From the NCBI RefSeq assembly GCF_015999265.1, contig NZ_JAEAGR010000012.1, positions 1 to 64,000 of the forward strand: a DNA stretch of 64,000 nt, in the 5' to 3' direction. The position numbers and the translations under genes were made by a program. The notes beneath the pieces were generated by a model. It was not told the origin of the DNA and did not search any database. It was given only the letters and a program-made list of their open reading frames with translations. This document shows, one piece after another, positions 1 through 9,113 of this stretch (positions are counted from its first letter, which is position 1; every line of letters begins with the position of its first letter). This DNA comes from Mobilitalea sibirica. GTDB lineage: Bacteria > Bacillota > Clostridia > Lachnospirales > Lachnospiraceae.

Positions 1-1
1 T

Positions 2-97
2 GTTCAATACAATAATAATTGGTCTACCAAAAAGCTCAGGGGTTTTGCTATGGCTTATGATGATCTTCAGGAGATGTTTAACCTGAAGTACTCATAA
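2..97 (+). CDS. 3' end of a truncated gene, possibly a transposase
   Basis: An open frame enters from the left edge of the window and ends at a TAA at 95-97, giving 31 C-terminal residues. The tail contains W-S-T-K-K-L-R-G-F followed by a short helix and ends in LKYS. A final W-x(3)-K-x-L-R-G-F then M-F-x-x-K-Y pattern reminds me of the C-termini of mutator/IS256-type transposases, but that is only a resemblance over a few residues. The next gene is convergent. No terminator is obvious between them. The product remains unidentified without the upstream sequence. Confidence 0.35.
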   Translation, partial: VQYNNNWSTKKLRGFAMAYDDLQEMFNLKYS

Positions 98-190
98 ATC
101 TATTTACACAAAAATGTTGACACTATCACGGTTTCGGTTTCTATATCTATTAAGTATATATAATGTTACATATCTACTAACATATAGACA

Positions 191-922
191 CTATTCTATG
201 CTTTTTTCATATCTCCAGGTATAATCAGGTATTAGCTCCTCATCTTCTTGGGGCAAGGTTATTCGAGTTAATATTTCCATATGGTTTTCTTTGATGATTG
301 CCTTTCTGTTTTCCCAGTAATCATAATATTCTGTACTTTGATAATTATACTCAGGCCATATCATATTCCATTGATTATTCTCAAGTATCCACTTACCTCC
401 ATAGCAGGATTCCCAGCCCTGATAGATGGTACATCCACCATAATACAATTCTACAGTAGTGTCATCTACACTAAGTAAATACTCATATACATCTGCCGGA
501 AATGATAGTAATTCAGTTACCATTTCTTTCTCTGCTTCATCGATTATAGCAATATAAATTGGCTTAAAGCCGGCAACATGAGCATTACTCTCCTCCTCAA
601 TTACTACAACTTTACCATAACTGCTTCTTTTGGTGTCAATGATTCTGAATGTCCTAAGTATACCACTTTCTTTATCTACGGCTAAGTAATAAGTATCTTC
701 GGAGAAAAATTCATACTCAGGAAATATTAGCTGTAACATTCTTAAATCAGTCAAAGGAGAGGTGGTTTTATCTGTATGATCGGATATTTCTTCCTGCTCT
801 TTGGTTTCGTTCTCTTTGGTTTCGTTCTGTTCTTTTGTATCGTTCTGCTCAGAAAGGGATACTAAAACAAGAATGAGTAACAGAATCAGAATAGGTATCT
901 TTGCTCTCATTATTTTGAACAT
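191..922 (-). CDS. Membrane-anchored hypothetical protein
   Basis: A 243-residue protein with a short basic N-terminus, one strongly hydrophobic segment at about residues 9-25 and then a charged linker built from NETKE/NDTKE-like repeats (about 27-48). No cysteine follows the hydrophobic stretch, so it is a secreted protein or a signal-anchored protein facing outside, not a lipoprotein. The remaining 190 residues look like a globular domain rich in acidic and aromatic residues (repeated Tyr-Tyr and Trp). I do not recognise the family. The start is supported by AAGGCGGA upstream of ATG. It stands alone; the upstream neighbour valS is 305 bp away behind a palindrome. Function unknown. Confidence 0.7.
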   Translation of the reverse strand: MFKIMRAKIPILILLLILVLVSLSEQNDTKEQNETKENETKEQEEISDHTDKTTSPLTDLRMLQLIFPEYEFFSEDTYYLAVDKESGILRTFRIIDTKRSSYGKVVVIEEESNAHVAGFKPIYIAIIDEAEKEMVTELLSFPADVYEYLLSVDDTTVELYYGGCTIYQGWESCYGGKWILENNQWNMIWPEYNYQSTEYYDYWENRKAIIKENHMEILTRITLPQEDEELIPDYTWRYEKSIE

Positions 923-1114
923 TTCAATTCCGCCTTAATTGTTTTTATATCATCTTAAATATCCCAGCTGGGTAAAATAAGCATGATCCATTAACTATAT
1001 CTTATAGCTATCATTATATGAAATCAACCTATTTATTAACGATCTATTATTCTTTAATCTTATTCAAAGAAACAATTAGAGCAGTATTCATGCCTACTCT
1101 AGACTAGCTTAACC

Positions 1115-1151
1115 TATAAAAGCGTGTGATGAGTCATCACACGCTTTTATA
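1115..1151. terminator. Perfect 18-bp palindrome, terminator of valS
   Basis: Two perfect 18-bp arms (TATAAAAGCGTGTGATGA and its complement) flank a single central base. It lies 76 bp beyond the valS stop. The AT-rich arm ends supply a U-run in either direction, so it probably terminates valS transcripts and could also work on the other strand. The rest of the 923-1226 interval is AT-rich with no gene that I can support. Confidence 0.75.
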
Positions 1152-1226
1152 CCCATATATTTTTGAGGTTCTTGTTCACGCTCGTAAAATTATGCTAAAA
1201 CTATCATCTTACTAACTTAATTCATC

Positions 1227-3887
1227 CTAATTACTTAGTTGTTCTAATCTCTCAGTAACCTGCCTCATCATATCTGTATATTTCTCTTGCTTTGCCCGCT
1301 CCTCCGCCAATTTGCTTTCCGGTGCCTTGTTAACGAAGTTTGGATTAGAAAGCATACCGTTTACTCGCTTTAATTCACCTTCAAGACGTTGCTTTTCCTT
1401 CGTAAGTCTTTCAATTTCCTTCTCGATATCAACCAGATCGGCAAACGGTATATAGATAACAGCTCCCGGAATGACTGTAGATACAGCATCCTCTGGTATA
1501 CCTGCTTTATCCTTCTGAATTAAAACCTCATTCGCATATCCAAGTGTTGCAAAGAATACTTTACTTTCGGTGAAAATATCCCTGATCTTATCGTTATCGG
1601 ATACAACGATAACCGTTGCTTTCCTGCTCGGAGGAACGTTCATCTCGGTACGTACATTACGTATTCCTTTCACAGCTTCCTTAATCAGTTCTACTGCTTC
1701 CGACTCCTTATCATATTCTCTGTTACTATTATATACAGGCCACTGGGAAATCATGATAGATTCCTCATTATTTTGACCGGACATTTCCTGTAAAGTACAG
1801 AAAATCTCTTCCGTAACGAAAGGCATATAAGGGTGAAGCAGTTTTAGAGAAATCGTAAGTACATGCTTTAACGTCCATAGTGCTGCCGCTTTCGTCTCAT
1901 CGGTTTCACTATATAATCTGGGTTTCACCATCTCAATATACCAATCGCAGAATTCCTCCCAGATAAAATCATAGATTTTTTGAACCGCTATACCAAGTTC
2001 AAAGGTTTCAAGATTTTCCGTTGCTTCCTTAACCAGGGTATTTGCTTTTGACAAAATCCACTTATCAGCAACAGTCAGTAACTTCTCATCGATTGTTTCT
2101 CCGATGTCTGCCTTCTCCAGATTCATCATAATGAAACGGGAAGCATTCCATACTTTGTTGGCAAAGTTTCTACTTGCCTCAACTCTCTCCCAGTAAAAAC
2201 GCATATCATTACCGGGAGCGTTACCGGTAACCAAGGAAAGACGAAGAGCATCTGCGCCGTATTTATCAATAATTTCAAGAGGATCGATACCATTACCCAA
2301 GGACTTACTCATCTTACGACCTTGGGAGTCTCTAATTAACCCATGAATTAATACCTTACTGAAGGGCTTTTCTCCCATCTGCTTATAACCCGAGAATACC
2401 ATACGGATAACCCAGAAGAATATAATATCATATCCGGTTACCAAGACATCCGTGGGGTAAAAGTAATCCAGGTCTTCTGTCTTATCCGGCCAGCCCAAGG
2501 TTGAGAAAGGCCACAGGGCGGAGGAGAACCAGGTATCCAAGGTATCCTCATCCTGTCTCAGAGTGGTATGACCACATTTCGTACATCTGGAGGGCTCTTC
2601 TTTCGCAATAATTATTTCGCCGCAGCCGTCACAGTAATAGGCCGGGATACGATGGCCCCACCAAAGCTGTCTGGAGATACACCAGTCTCTAATATTGTCA
2701 GTCCAGTTAAAATATATCTTATCAAAGCGTTCCGGTACAAACTGGATTTCACCGGATTTTACCGCCTCTACTGCCGGTTTAATAAGTTCATCCATTTTAA
2801 CAAACCACTGCTGCTTTACTAATGGTTCAACCGTAGTGTTACATCTGTCATGCATACCAACGTTATGAACATGGTCCTTTACCTTAACTAGCAGACCCAA
2901 CTCCTCCAGATCCCTAACCATCTGCTTACGGGCTTCATAACGATCCATTCCTGCATATTTTCCACCATTTTCATTAATTGTAGCATCATTGTTCATTACA
3001 TTGATTTCAGGCAGATTGTGTCTTTTGCCCACTTCAAAATCATTTGGGTCATGAGCAGGGGTTATCTTAACAACACCGGTACCAAACTCCTTATCTACAT
3101 AAGTATCTGCAATTACCGGAATCTCCTTATTAAGTAACGGGAGAATAACCTTCTTACCAATCAGATGCTGATATCTCTCATCCTCCGGATGAACGGCTAC
3201 TGCCGTATCTCCGAGCATTGTCTCCGGTCTGGTGGTGGCAACTTCTACGAAACCGTCTTCTCCGGCAATCGGGTATTTGATATGCCAAAAATGTCCTGCC
3301 TTTTCTTCATGCTCAACCTCTGCATCGGAAATGGTTGTTTGACAAACCGGGCACCAGTTAATGATTTTAGAACCCTTATAGATATAGCCTTCCTCATATA
3401 ACTTAACGAATACTTCCAGTACAGCATCGGAACAGCCTTCGTCCATGGTAAAGCGTTCTCTCTCCCAGTCACAGGAGGAACCCAGTTTCTTTAGCTGGGA
3501 GATAATCCTACCACCATATTCTTCCTTCCACTGCCAAGCTCTATCAAGAAAGCCTTCTCTTCCTAAATCTTCTTTTTCAATACCTTCTTTACGAAGTTGT
3601 TCTATTATTTTAACCTCGGTTGCGATACTGGCATGATCGGTTCCCGGCTGCCACAGGGTATTATAGCCCTGCATTCTTTTAAGACGAATGATAATATCTT
3701 GCATGGTATTATCTAAGGCATGGCCCATATGGAGCTGTCCTGTAATGTTTGGCGGGGGAATCACAATCGTAAAGGGTTTTTTGCTTTTATCGACTTTCGC
3801 ATGAAAATAATTCTTATCCATCCATTTCTGATACAGTCTCTCTTCTATGTCCTTGGGATCATAGGTTTTAGCGAGTTCTTTTTTCAT
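1227..3887 (-). CDS. valS: Valyl-tRNA synthetase
   Basis: Class I aminoacyl-tRNA synthetase of 886 residues, a normal bacterial ValRS length. It charges tRNA-Val with valine in the cytosol and edits misactivated threonine. The signature [15 protein letters not shown] puts the HIGH-type motif (HMGH) at residues 53-56, and KMSKS lies at 525-529. The insert between them holds the editing (CP1) domain with the [13 protein letters not shown] motif and zinc-type CxxC pairs. The anticodon-binding domain follows. The C-terminal 70 residues form the expected ValRS coiled-coil arm (alternating [17 protein letters not shown] heptads). AAGGAGAG precedes the ATG. The gene is monocistronic, preceded by a T-box leader at 4250-4510 with a 228-bp palindromic element between leader and gene. 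Confidence 0.98.
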   Translation of the reverse strand: MKKELAKTYDPKDIEERLYQKWMDKNYFHAKVDKSKKPFTIVIPPPNITGQLHMGHALDNTMQDIIIRLKRMQGYNTLWQPGTDHASIATEVKIIEQLRKEGIEKEDLGREGFLDRAWQWKEEYGGRIISQLKKLGSSCDWERERFTMDEGCSDAVLEVFVKLYEEGYIYKGSKIINWCPVCQTTISDAEVEHEEKAGHFWHIKYPIAGEDGFVEVATTRPETMLGDTAVAVHPEDERYQHLIGKKVILPLLNKEIPVIADTYVDKEFGTGVVKITPAHDPNDFEVGKRHNLPEINVMNNDATINENGGKYAGMDRYEARKQMVRDLEELGLLVKVKDHVHNVGMHDRCNTTVEPLVKQQWFVKMDELIKPAVEAVKSGEIQFVPERFDKIYFNWTDNIRDWCISRQLWWGHRIPAYYCDGCGEIIIAKEEPSRCTKCGHTTLRQDEDTLDTWFSSALWPFSTLGWPDKTEDLDYFYPTDVLVTGYDIIFFWVIRMVFSGYKQMGEKPFSKVLIHGLIRDSQGRKMSKSLGNGIDPLEIIDKYGADALRLSLVTGNAPGNDMRFYWERVEASRNFANKVWNASRFIMMNLEKADIGETIDEKLLTVADKWILSKANTLVKEATENLETFELGIAVQKIYDFIWEEFCDWYIEMVKPRLYSETDETKAAALWTLKHVLTISLKLLHPYMPFVTEEIFCTLQEMSGQNNEESIMISQWPVYNSNREYDKESEAVELIKEAVKGIRNVRTEMNVPPSRKATVIVVSDNDKIRDIFTESKVFFATLGYANEVLIQKDKAGIPEDAVSTVIPGAVIYIPFADLVDIEKEIERLTKEKQRLEGELKRVNGMLSNPNFVNKAPESKLAEERAKQEKYTDMMRQVTERLEQLSN

Positions 3888-3915
3888 AGTAATCTCTCCT
3901 TCTACTCAAAGTGAC

Positions 3916-4143
3916 GGTGCTTTCGTATCGGAAATATATTTTTATTCCGGTTATAATTTTCAAGAATCACTATGCATCAATTTTGTAACGAAAGCAGTCT
4001 GTCGGTGTGAAGCGACATCCATGTCACTCACACCTAAAATGTCCCTCCATGGACATTTTCCAGACTATTCGTCACAAAATCTCTGCTAGTGCTTCTACGA
4101 AAATTATAAAGTCGTACAAATTTATTTCCGATACGCAAGCACC
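3916..4143. repeat. Long imperfect palindrome (MITE-like) in the valS leader
   Basis: The outer 26 bp (GGTGCTTTCGTATCGGAAAT...) match the complement of the right end with two mismatches. Complementarity continues inward through TTATAATTTTC and an ATTTTGTxACGAA...AGTCTG block down to a central ATGTCC/GGACAT hairpin. The whole interval is thus one nested hairpin of 228 bp. It lies between the T-box terminator and the valS ribosome site and carries no reading frame. It does not share the core of the repeat family at 16.3, 22.2, 40.2, 47.1 and 52.0 kb. Confidence 0.75.
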
Positions 4144-4249
4144 TGTGTATTGAGAATTTGATGAATTATATACGAATTAAATATGCATATAATCCTATAA
4201 TGAAAAACTATCAATACACCGTTAGTATAGGGCGCATTTTCCTATACAA

Positions 4250-4510
4250 TAAAAAAGGTTCTGCGTCTCAAAGGACGAAGAACCGTGGTACCACCTTTAT
4301 TTATGACCATGCATCGATTAGGTAAGATGCTTTTAGGTCAACTCAATGCGTCTGTAACGGGACATCCCGGCAATTCCTACACACCACAAGGCTTCAGATA
4401 TGCTGTTCAGGAGCTACCGTAGGTAAGCTTGCTTTAGACCACCTTTCAGCCGGTGAGTGGCCCTCTCTGGTAAGCGGATCTTATCTATCCCTCTCCATCA
4501 TTACATTTAC
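4250..4510 (-). promoter_or_regulatory. T-box riboswitch leader of valS
   Basis: On the minus strand this holds the standard T-box parts. There is a Stem I region with AGAGAGGG and a distal loop CACCGGCTGAAAGGTGG. The T-box AAGGTGGTACCACGG lies at 4283-4297, whose UGGU can pair with the ACCA end of uncharged tRNA-Val. It overlaps a rho-independent terminator, GGTTCTgCGTC paired with GACGaAGAACC (4257-4284) followed by a U-run at 4251-4256. Uncharged tRNA is expected to favour the antiterminator and read-through into valS. I could not place the valine specifier codon with confidence (a GTA near 4422 is one candidate). Confidence 0.92.
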
Positions 4511-4583
4511 CATATGAAATATTAGTTATATACTATGCAAAGATTTTCATAATGTCAAGTGTTTTTTCGATTTATAATTAGTA

Positions 4584-4769
4584 TTATATCTGTTTTCTTA
4601 CAATTTTATAATCATCACTTTGTTGATAATAGGGGCAATTATAGAATGTATTTCGTAAAAACTGAGACATTTCATCCTCATCTAAATTGGCCTGGCATAC
4701 ATAACAGTCATAGTCTTCATCGAAGTAATAATTATGACAGCTTTCACAAATTGTTGTATTATTTATCAT
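4584..4769 (-). CDS. DUF6472 family small zinc-ribbon-like protein
   Basis: A 61-residue protein with CESC near residue 8, CYVC near residue 22 and a further Cys before PYY, interspersed with acidic and tyrosine-rich stretches (FDEDYDCY, LDEDEM). It ends in DDYKIVRKQI. The whole pattern, including the final YKIVRKQ, is that of the small Lachnospiraceae family I know as DUF6472. Cysteine spacing suggests metal binding, but no function is established. The ribosome site is weak (GGAAT), and the start is fixed by family length. It stands alone between the valS leader and an acetyltransferase. Confidence 0.8.
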   Translation of the reverse strand: MINNTTICESCHNYYFDEDYDCYVCQANLDEDEMSQFLRNTFYNCPYYQQSDDYKIVRKQI

Positions 4770-4846
4770 ATTATATATTCCATTCTTTTTTTGTAAATAT
4801 AAAATTCATTCACTATGCGTCATCTAGTGATATCATATGTTGTCTT

Positions 4847-5284
4847 TTATAGCTGTTTCGTTAGTAAAATCTCATCATAAAACATTTTTCCGGTGTTGAC
4901 AAATCCTAAGTCTTCATATAATTTTAATGCCACCTTATTCTCAGGTTCTACACTGGTGTAAAACAAAACATTTCCATGGCGTAGTTGAACCAGATCAAGC
5001 AGCTGTAACAAAGCTTCTCTTCCATAACCCTTTTTCTGATGTTTTTCATCTATCATTAAGCGGCACATACCCCACAGTTGAAGCTCATCATCATAGTCAT
5101 ACATCATAAATCCTACCATCTCATCTTCCTTATATATAGCTAAGGGATATAGATTCGCTTCATAAGCCGCTTGCGCAAGGGAAAATGCATTTGGCGCAAC
5201 ATAGCTCTTTTGACTGTCATGAACTTTTAGGTTAACACAGGCGAGCCAGTTATCCGACGTAATTTCTTTTAATTGAATGTTCAT
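4847..5284 (-). CDS. GNAT acetyltransferase, spermine/spermidine type
   Basis: A 145-residue single-domain GNAT enzyme that should transfer acetyl from acetyl-CoA to an amine. The N-terminal VNLKVHDSQKSYVAPN stretch and an early L-W-G-M-C-R-L-M-I strand resemble the BltD/PaiA/SpeG-like polyamine acetyltransferases of Bacillus. Motif A is HQKKGYGREALLQLL (about residues 81-95), with QKKGYG as the pyrophosphate-binding loop. The C-terminal motif NKVALKLYEDLGFVNTG completes the fold. AGAGTGAT upstream of ATG supports the start. The polyamine substrate is inferred from overall similarity, not from a diagnostic residue. Confidence 0.85.
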   Translation of the reverse strand: MNIQLKEITSDNWLACVNLKVHDSQKSYVAPNAFSLAQAAYEANLYPLAIYKEDEMVGFMMYDYDDELQLWGMCRLMIDEKHQKKGYGREALLQLLDLVQLRHGNVLFYTSVEPENKVALKLYEDLGFVNTGKMFYDEILLTKQL

Positions 5285-5376
5285 ATTTTATCACTCTTTC
5301 CTCCACATTAATACTCAGCTTCAAATACGTAGATTAACGTAGAATCCATAATACCCTTTCTTCTTCTAGATTTTGG

Positions 5377-6195
5377 CTATTTATCTATGTACTTTCTTAT
5401 AATATCTAATAATTTCTCCTTCTCCTTTTCCGGTACCCATTCACTCAGACGTGCAGCTGCCACCGGGATCTCCCATTTTTTAATATCTTTCATAGTAAGA
5501 CCGGAAATTCTTAGATATTCTTTTCTATAGTTTTGATATATCCAGTTTTGAAGTAACTTAATAACATATCCAACAACCTTGGATATTCTGGGAACCTCAG
5601 CATATTTTAACATTAGACAGGTACGGGCAACATCAGCTTTGTAATCACCTACACAGGCTGTCATCCAGTCAATAATATATTTTCTTTCCTTATTAATAAT
5701 TATATTATCAGGATGAAAATCAAAATGACATAAGAAATTCCCCTCCGGCAAGGTATCGATGTACCTAAAAATCTTTTCTTTGTCTGAATCAGACAGCTCC
5801 GTTACCTTTTTAATTTCAAACCTTAGTTTATCCTTAACAGAATAAATCTGAAAATCTACTTCTTGTTGAATTTCTTTATGGTAATGTGCTAATAATTTTG
5901 CTTGTTTTCGAACCGTCCATACTTTTGCCAACATGCATTTGAGCATAGTGATTCCGTCTACTTTTTCGTATATTGCTCCTATCCTTCCATCGGTATGAAC
6001 GACTTCATAAGCTTTAGGGCAAACTCCTAATAAACGGCTCACATTTTGTGTAACGTAAAATTCATGTTCGCATGCCTCCTTGGGTATACCATCACGATAA
6101 AGCTTTAAGATCCTATCCGGAGGTATCTCATATATTTCAGCCGTATTACCTTGACCGATTAATCTACCTTTTTCTACTTTATTACTATTCTCCAT
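5377..6195 (-). CDS. APH/choline-kinase-like phosphotransferase
   Basis: A 272-residue protein of the aminoglycoside phosphotransferase superfamily. Visible are a glycine-rich N-lobe (GQGNTAEIYE, 15-24), a candidate nucleotide-binding lysine in ILKLYRDG (Lys31), the Brenner motif HFDFHPDN at 157-164 with the catalytic Asp, and the Mg-binding IIDW at 174-177 followed by GDYKADVART. The protein resembles the TIGR02172-type subgroup common in clostridia and Fibrobacter, whose substrate is unknown. Nothing ties it to antibiotic resistance. AGAGGTAATT precedes the ATG. Neighbours on both sides are GNAT enzymes; spacing of 90-135 bp does not prove an operon. Confidence 0.85.
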   Translation of the reverse strand: MENSNKVEKGRLIGQGNTAEIYEIPPDRILKLYRDGIPKEACEHEFYVTQNVSRLLGVCPKAYEVVHTDGRIGAIYEKVDGITMLKCMLAKVWTVRKQAKLLAHYHKEIQQEVDFQIYSVKDKLRFEIKKVTELSDSDKEKIFRYIDTLPEGNFLCHFDFHPDNIIINKERKYIIDWMTACVGDYKADVARTCLMLKYAEVPRISKVVGYVIKLLQNWIYQNYRKEYLRISGLTMKDIKKWEIPVAAARLSEWVPEKEKEKLLDIIRKYIDK

Positions 6196-6330
6196 AATTA
6201 CCTCTCTGTGTATATTATTTAATACATTGGCCCTGTACAGAATGAACTACAAGGCTCTTTTGCATTATTTTCATCTCTTTGTTATCATTATTGAGTAATG
6301 AAATCCATTCCATAATTCTCTATATTCCTG

Positions 6331-7182
6331 TTAATCATCCAGTCTTTTCTTACCAAACCAATACCATAGGATTGGTTGATAGCCCAATTTACTATACCAT
6401 TTATCTAAATAGGTATAATGAATGTAGGATTCATCGCAACCGTTCTTTCTCAGTTCATTGGTTCCATGGGCAACCATCGCAAGGCCTATTCCACAACTTC
6501 TTTTACTGGGAATTACTCCGACACAACCAAACATTCCTACTTTATTGTAACCATTACTACATAGGGTTGTATCATCAAAGCTTAATATCGTAAACCCTAC
6601 ACAGGTTCCGTGCTCCATTGCCACATAAATAGGTAAATCATATTCAAAATATGTAACCCAGTCTTCCTCCACTTCTTTTACAGCCTTAAGAAGTTCGGTC
6701 TTATCTTTCTTCGTCCAATATTCAAAGGATATATTTTTAGGATATAGCTCTATATTTAAGTGTTCCAGATTATAGTTTTTTAATTGCATAACCATCTCAA
6801 GACACCCATTATTCGCCGTATAACCAAACTTTTCAAAGAAATAATTATGTTTCTCTTGCCATTCTTTTTCTGTCGTGGGTGCACCGAGAAAAAACTTTGA
6901 CGACGTGTCTCCAAGAACGATTGTATTATATCCTTTCCTCTTAATAAGCTCTTCACTTTCCAGTAAAAGATGCCGTCCATAGCCCCTGTGCTGATATTTG
7001 GGAGCTACACATAGCAATAGAATGTTGTTATCTCGTACAGCCGAAAAACCGATCAGAATATTATCCTCATGTTTTGTTATAATATTACAATTCTTATAAT
7101 CAAACAGGGAATAAAAAATATCCTCTGTGATGGGAATACTAAAAAAACACTCTTTAAAGAGATTGAATATTTGACTTTTCAT
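6331..7182 (-). CDS. Tandem double-GNAT acetyltransferase
   Basis: A 283-residue protein with two GNAT folds in series. The first has its acetyl-CoA loop at YQHRGYGRHLLLE (about residues 62-74) and ends near FEKFGYTANNGC. The second spans about 150-275, with a loop SKRSCGIGLAMVAHG (about 227-241) and the closing WYSKLGYQP motif. The second loop is R-S-C-G-I-G, so it retains the GxG needed for CoA. Double GNATs can have one catalytic and one regulatory domain. Which one is active cannot be told here. Substrate unknown. GAGGGAT precedes the start codon. Confidence 0.85.
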   Translation of the reverse strand: MKSQIFNLFKECFFSIPITEDIFYSLFDYKNCNIITKHEDNILIGFSAVRDNNILLLCVAPKYQHRGYGRHLLLESEELIKRKGYNTIVLGDTSSKFFLGAPTTEKEWQEKHNYFFEKFGYTANNGCLEMVMQLKNYNLEHLNIELYPKNISFEYWTKKDKTELLKAVKEVEEDWVTYFEYDLPIYVAMEHGTCVGFTILSFDDTTLCSNGYNKVGMFGCVGVIPSKRSCGIGLAMVAHGTNELRKNGCDESYIHYTYLDKWYSKLGYQPILWYWFGKKRLDD

Positions 7183-7274
7183 TTCTATCCCTCATAACCG
7201 TATTATAGATCCATATCCAAAATGTGAGAATTGGGCTTTGACCACTGGAAACACAAATTGATATATCGTGTATT

Positions 7275-7655
7275 TTACCTAATCTTACAACGATTGCACA
7301 GCCTACCGCTCTTTATCTTTGTTCCGCATTTTTCACAATTAAACCAGGCATCCTTTGACTCTTCTGAAAATTCTAAACGGTCCTGTCTGACCCATTCTAA
7401 TAGTTTGGTTGGTGCTACATCATTCACTTCTGATATCTGGACTATGGTCGCCCTCGGATGAGTCATTATATAATCTCTTACCTGCTCAAATTTCTCTTCA
7501 TCCTCCTTCACCAGTGGTGTTAAGGTGGCTTTCATATGTTTATTGTTTTGATCCTGTTCTTCCTTGGGTATCAATTTTAAGCAATCCGGACATAAATCGG
7601 GCCCATAGATATATTTAAACAGTCTTCTACAATTTTTGCAAACCTTTACTTCCAT
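7275..7655 (-). CDS. YvyF-type flagellar operon protein
   Basis: A 126-residue protein matching the TIGR03826 (YvyF) pattern. An N-terminal zinc knuckle has Cys6-x2-Cys9 and Cys22-x2-Cys25. A central winged-helix-like segment follows (VRDYIMTHPRATIVQIS...LLEWVRQDRL), and a second knuckle has Cys107-x2-Cys110 and Cys120-x2-Cys123. In Bacillus yvyF lies with flgM and flgK and its product is thought to act in late flagellar gene control. Here no flgM, flgK or other motility gene is adjacent. The next genes upstream are an uncharacterised operon on the same strand 111 bp away. GGGAGATG precedes ATG. Confidence 0.85.
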   Translation of the reverse strand: MEVKVCKNCRRLFKYIYGPDLCPDCLKLIPKEEQDQNNKHMKATLTPLVKEDEEKFEQVRDYIMTHPRATIVQISEVNDVAPTKLLEWVRQDRLEFSEESKDAWFNCEKCGTKIKSGRLCNRCKIR

Positions 7656-7765
7656 TCTGTCATCTCCCTGTTTTTTACAACACGTTGTTCTGGTTTTACA
7701 TGTTATTATCCTTACTTGTTTTTATTTATTATAAATAAACATAAGACCTTTTTTATTATATGATA

Positions 7766-8959
7766 CTAATCCTCTAACGATATATGATATCCTTGTAAGA
7801 GATACCCCACCTCATCTATGCAATCCGGGTATGCCTTTAATGTTTTCTTTATAGAATGAAGTGCTTCCTCTTTTTGCTTTGTGTTGGTATCCATGCCTTC
7901 TCTTAGTTTTTGTCTTCGTACATTAAGTCTGTGTCTGACCTCTACCATCTCTCTGTTATCTAAGATAGCTGAGGGTTGATAAATCCATATCTCTGAATCT
8001 TTGATATGAAACTTTTTCAATTCCTGAATCAATTGATTGTTATAAAACTCTAATAGCTCTGTATTGTTTTGATATCTTCTGGTCTCATCTTTTATCCTTA
8101 CGTATTCTTCCCAAAGACTTTTTAAATGTTCATAACTATCCACCATATATTTGCTATAGCTATATTCTAGAAAGTTTCGGTTATTAACCGATTTAATCTT
8201 CACCTTATTCATTAGCATAATCTGTCTATTTTGTTTTATGCCTATCACTTTGAGATCATGGGTATTCTTTCTTGTCTCCATAAAAATGTAAAGAGAAGAT
8301 GCCATTCCCATTAATACGGTCAGCAAAAACGGTAATGTAAGGTTAGCCTTTGTATAGTTTGACAGCAAAGCAAAAAAACCAAATAATAAAATGACGATAA
8401 CAAATGTTGTAATTGAAATCCCCTTCAAATAACCCTGTTTATTAATAATATCTTTCTCTGCCTCTTGTAGCCCCTGCTTTTCCTTATCAAGATATTCGAT
8501 ATCCTTTTGAATCACTCCCTGGTACTGCTCACTTTCCTTTAGTGCGGCAAGTTCTTTCGGAATCTGCATTTCATATCGCTCCAGCATCCGGTATTGAATA
8601 TCTGAGATATTAGAGCTTTTCTTCTGAAATTTAGAGCGTTCCTTGTTCAAATTAAAAATTTGACGGGCAGCATCCTCTAAAAGCTCTCTTTGCTCGGAAG
8701 GAATTAAATCTATCTTTTGCATATCCGTCAGATAGGAGGTAACTGCCTGATATTCTATCTTCGCTTCCTCAATACGGCGCTCACTTTCCGTAATTAATTC
8801 ACAATTATCTTTAATGAACGTAATTCGATCGGATTTCGTACCCAAGCTTACAGACTTTTTTCCGTCCCTTGTTAAGGCAGTTAGCTTCGGCTCATTCTGC
8901 CCAATATCTTTTTGTCTATTTCTTGCTTTTTTAGACGAAAACAATCCCATGAATCCCAT
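7766..8959 (-). CDS. Coiled-coil membrane protein, fourth gene of unknown operon
   Basis: 397 residues from the ATG at 8959, chosen because GGAGAG sits just ahead of it; an in-frame ATG at 8983 lacks a site. The N-terminus (MGFMGLFSSKKARNRQKD) is basic and cytoplasmic in character. Residues about 45-175 are long charged helices (coiled coil). Two adjacent hydrophobic helices form a hairpin at about 180-225 (TTFVIVILLFGFFALL and LPFLLTVLMGMASSLYIF). A second helical cytoplasmic region of 170 residues follows. I do not recognise a named family. Its place behind the DUF5717/DUF5716/TPR-like genes, all on one strand, suggests it anchors that system to the membrane. Function inferred from context only. 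Confidence 0.75.
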   Translation of the reverse strand: MGFMGLFSSKKARNRQKDIGQNEPKLTALTRDGKKSVSLGTKSDRITFIKDNCELITESERRIEEAKIEYQAVTSYLTDMQKIDLIPSEQRELLEDAARQIFNLNKERSKFQKKSSNISDIQYRMLERYEMQIPKELAALKESEQYQGVIQKDIEYLDKEKQGLQEAEKDIINKQGYLKGISITTFVIVILLFGFFALLSNYTKANLTLPFLLTVLMGMASSLYIFMETRKNTHDLKVIGIKQNRQIMLMNKVKIKSVNNRNFLEYSYSKYMVDSYEHLKSLWEEYVRIKDETRRYQNNTELLEFYNNQLIQELKKFHIKDSEIWIYQPSAILDNREMVEVRHRLNVRRQKLREGMDTNTKQKEEALHSIKKTLKAYPDCIDEVGYLLQGYHISLED

Positions 8960-9113
8960 ATTTTTCTCTCCTGTACCAACCATTCTTTGGTTTTTTAAAG
9001 TCTTTTTAATTCTGTCAAACAGATACTTCTATCATGCGATGAAATTACTTTTTTGTTTAATAATAGGAGTTGCACATGCTGATTTTATTTAAGCCACTTC
9101 ATAAAGCTAGGCC

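Noticed and set aside
117-164. TTGACA and TATAAT boxes upstream of nothing
   Set aside because: They are 36 bases apart, too far for one promoter, and no plus-strand gene follows.
5377-6195. Aminoglycoside resistance gene
   Set aside because: Only the general APH fold motifs are visible; the family is widespread in clostridia and no resistance neighbours or mobile element are present.
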